A stretch of 64,000 nt of DNA, taken from assembly GCF_000300975.2 (NCBI RefSeq), contig NZ_AEEC02000023.1, forward strand, positions 25,542 to 89,541, given 5' to 3'. The position numbers and the translations under genes were made by a program. Shown here in pieces: positions 63,369 to 64,000 of this stretch. Below the pieces are notes generated by a model that was not told where the DNA came from, made no database searches, and saw only the letters and a list, made by a program, of their open reading frames with translations. The DNA comes from Herbaspirillum frisingense GSF30. Its GTDB lineage: Bacteria; Pseudomonadota; Gammaproteobacteria; Burkholderiales; Burkholderiaceae_D. Position 1 is the stretch's first letter. Each line of letters begins with the position of its first letter.

Positions 63369-63653
63369 CTAGTTGTCGATGCCACGCTGGCCGGGGAGGG
63401 GCGCTTCCTGCTTGCTGAAGAGCTCGCCGCCAGATTCGAGCGCATCATACCCCTGATCGGTGACGCGCCAGAAATTATGCATGTCCACCGCTGCCAGCCC
63501 GCGGTCATAGAGCAGGCGCAGATGATGCAGGATGACCTCGGGCGCCACCTGGCCGGGGAGGGTACTCTGGATCTTTTCGACGTCGCCGTAGAGGGTGCCG
63601 AAGGATGCCAGCTGCTTCAGGATTTCGCCCATCAGGGCTTTGTCTCGTTTCAT
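63369..63653 (-). CDS. DUF2513-like winged-helix protein
   Basis: 94 residues from ATG 63653, preceded by a strong GGAGGAC site; upstream codons to 63725 do not look coding. The start MKRDKALMGEILKQL and the later block LRLLYDRGLAA, then WRVTDQGYDALES, follow the DUF2513 pattern (MKRDxxLxxxIL ... LT..GxxFL) and a winged-helix shape. Probably DNA-binding. Its tight spacing with the PIN gene makes it a candidate partner or antitoxin, which is inference. Confidence 0.65.
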   Translation of the reverse strand: MKRDKALMGEILKQLASFGTLYGDVEKIQSTLPGQVAPEVILHHLRLLYDRGLAAVDMHNFWRVTDQGYDALESGGELFSKQEAPLPGQRGIDN

Positions 63654-63862
63654 GTCGTCCTCCTTGCCGGTGATCAATGCATAGTGGCCTACAGTGCTGG
63701 CCTGCAGCGGCGGCCTGCAGCGCATGCGCAGGCCGCCGCTACTGTCAACATGGACAGCGATTGGCTGCCGAAGTGCCGGCGTAATGCACCCTGCTGGCCC
63801 TTGCTGCCGTTATCTGCTGCGGTTACTTCATTGATCTACGGCAAGAATGTTGCAGAACTTGA

Positions 63863-63881
63863 ATGGCGGCCCGGCCGCCAT
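63863..63881 (-). terminator. Hairpin after the partial chemotaxis receptor gene
   Basis: Perfect 8-bp stem ATGGCGGC / GCCGCCAT with a 3-base loop, 11 bp beyond the receptor stop on the minus strand. The following bases are T-poor (TTCAAGTTC), so termination is likely but imperfect. Confidence 0.4.
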
Positions 63882-63892
63882 CGTGCTGCCGC

Positions 63893-64000
63893 TCAGAACT
63901 GTTCCCAATCTGAATCATTGCCGGTCTCCACCTTGTTGCCGCGCGAGGCGGCCGGTTCGCTCTTGCGCGCCGGCAGGGCCGGTGCAGCAGTGGCCGCAGG
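63893..64000 (-). CDS. Methyl-accepting chemotaxis protein, C-terminal fragment (5' end outside window)
   Basis: The leftward frame from the window edge to a TGA at 63895-63893 encodes a flexible Ala/Pro/Lys-rich tail ending in NDSDWEQF. A terminal xWxxF pentapeptide after such a linker is the docking site for CheR and CheB in high-abundance chemoreceptors, so this is almost certainly a receptor C-terminus. Unlike the two full receptors in the window, it has this tether. Confidence 0.75.
   Translation of the reverse strand, partial: PAATAAPALPARKSEPAASRGNKVETGNDSDWEQF

Overview
The window is high-GC, densely coded chromosomal DNA from a betaproteobacterium. A Herbaspirillum-like member of the Oxalobacteraceae is my best inference, from the gene set (complete wsp operon, separate ispD and ispF, aceB, several methyl-accepting chemotaxis proteins) and from protein style. 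No rRNA, tRNA or CRISPR array was seen.

Region 1 (1-12.2 kb): a periplasmic single-cysteine MsrA and a TPR/glycosyltransferase-9-like protein precede an unusual surface-protein locus. Its centre is a 2348-residue protein that starts with a signal peptide and only the first half of a TolC-type channel. It continues with about 23 degenerate ~70-residue repeats and ends in Ig-like segments and an RTX-like type I secretion tail. Downstream lie a MotB/SiiA-like membrane protein with a conserved transmembrane aspartate, a small BapA-prefix-like protein and two related XRE regulators. It looks like a rearranged, reduced or novel version of a giant-adhesin type I secretion locus (compare Salmonella SPI-4 siiABCDEF). 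No ABC exporter, membrane fusion protein or MotA-like partner is in the window.

Region 2 (12.2-20 kb): an MFS transporter; a probable mevalonate-use locus (degradative HMG-CoA reductase plus a branched-chain-type binding protein) divergent from a MocR regulator, with paired TGTACC half-sites between them; and a chemotaxis receptor.

Region 3 (20-36.7 kb): a probable genomic island holding an R64-type thin (type IVb) pilus cluster, read leftwards: three prepilins, TcpQ/PilL-like, PilN, PilO, PilP, PilQ, PilR, PilV-like tip protein, lytic transglycosylase and prepilin peptidase, plus a HerA/DUF87 ATPase. Imperfect direct repeats of about 145 bp bound it, with a 66-bp core differing at one base. 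The repeats consist of the 3' end of the chemotaxis receptor gene joined to the 3' end of the histidine kinase gene, so the island appears to have split two formerly adjacent, convergent genes.

Region 4 (36.7-49.5 kb): mainly core functions. A histidine kinase/response regulator/MipA operon with a tandem CTTACC box, a LysR regulator, malate synthase, a cold-shock protein, IspD-IspF, Mfd, SerB and a small membrane protein.

Region 5 (49.5-64 kb): a complete wspABCDEFR surface-sensing operon that makes c-di-GMP, with a perfect LacI/Cra-like palindrome upstream. It is followed by a MaoC-like hydratase, a second PAS-GGDEF diguanylate cyclase, a glutathione transferase, a methionine-type aminotransferase, a possible DUF2513-PIN pair and the C-terminus of another chemotaxis receptor. 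The c-di-GMP genes, the thin pilus and the giant surface protein all fit attachment or biofilm life, but a regulatory link between them is inference only.
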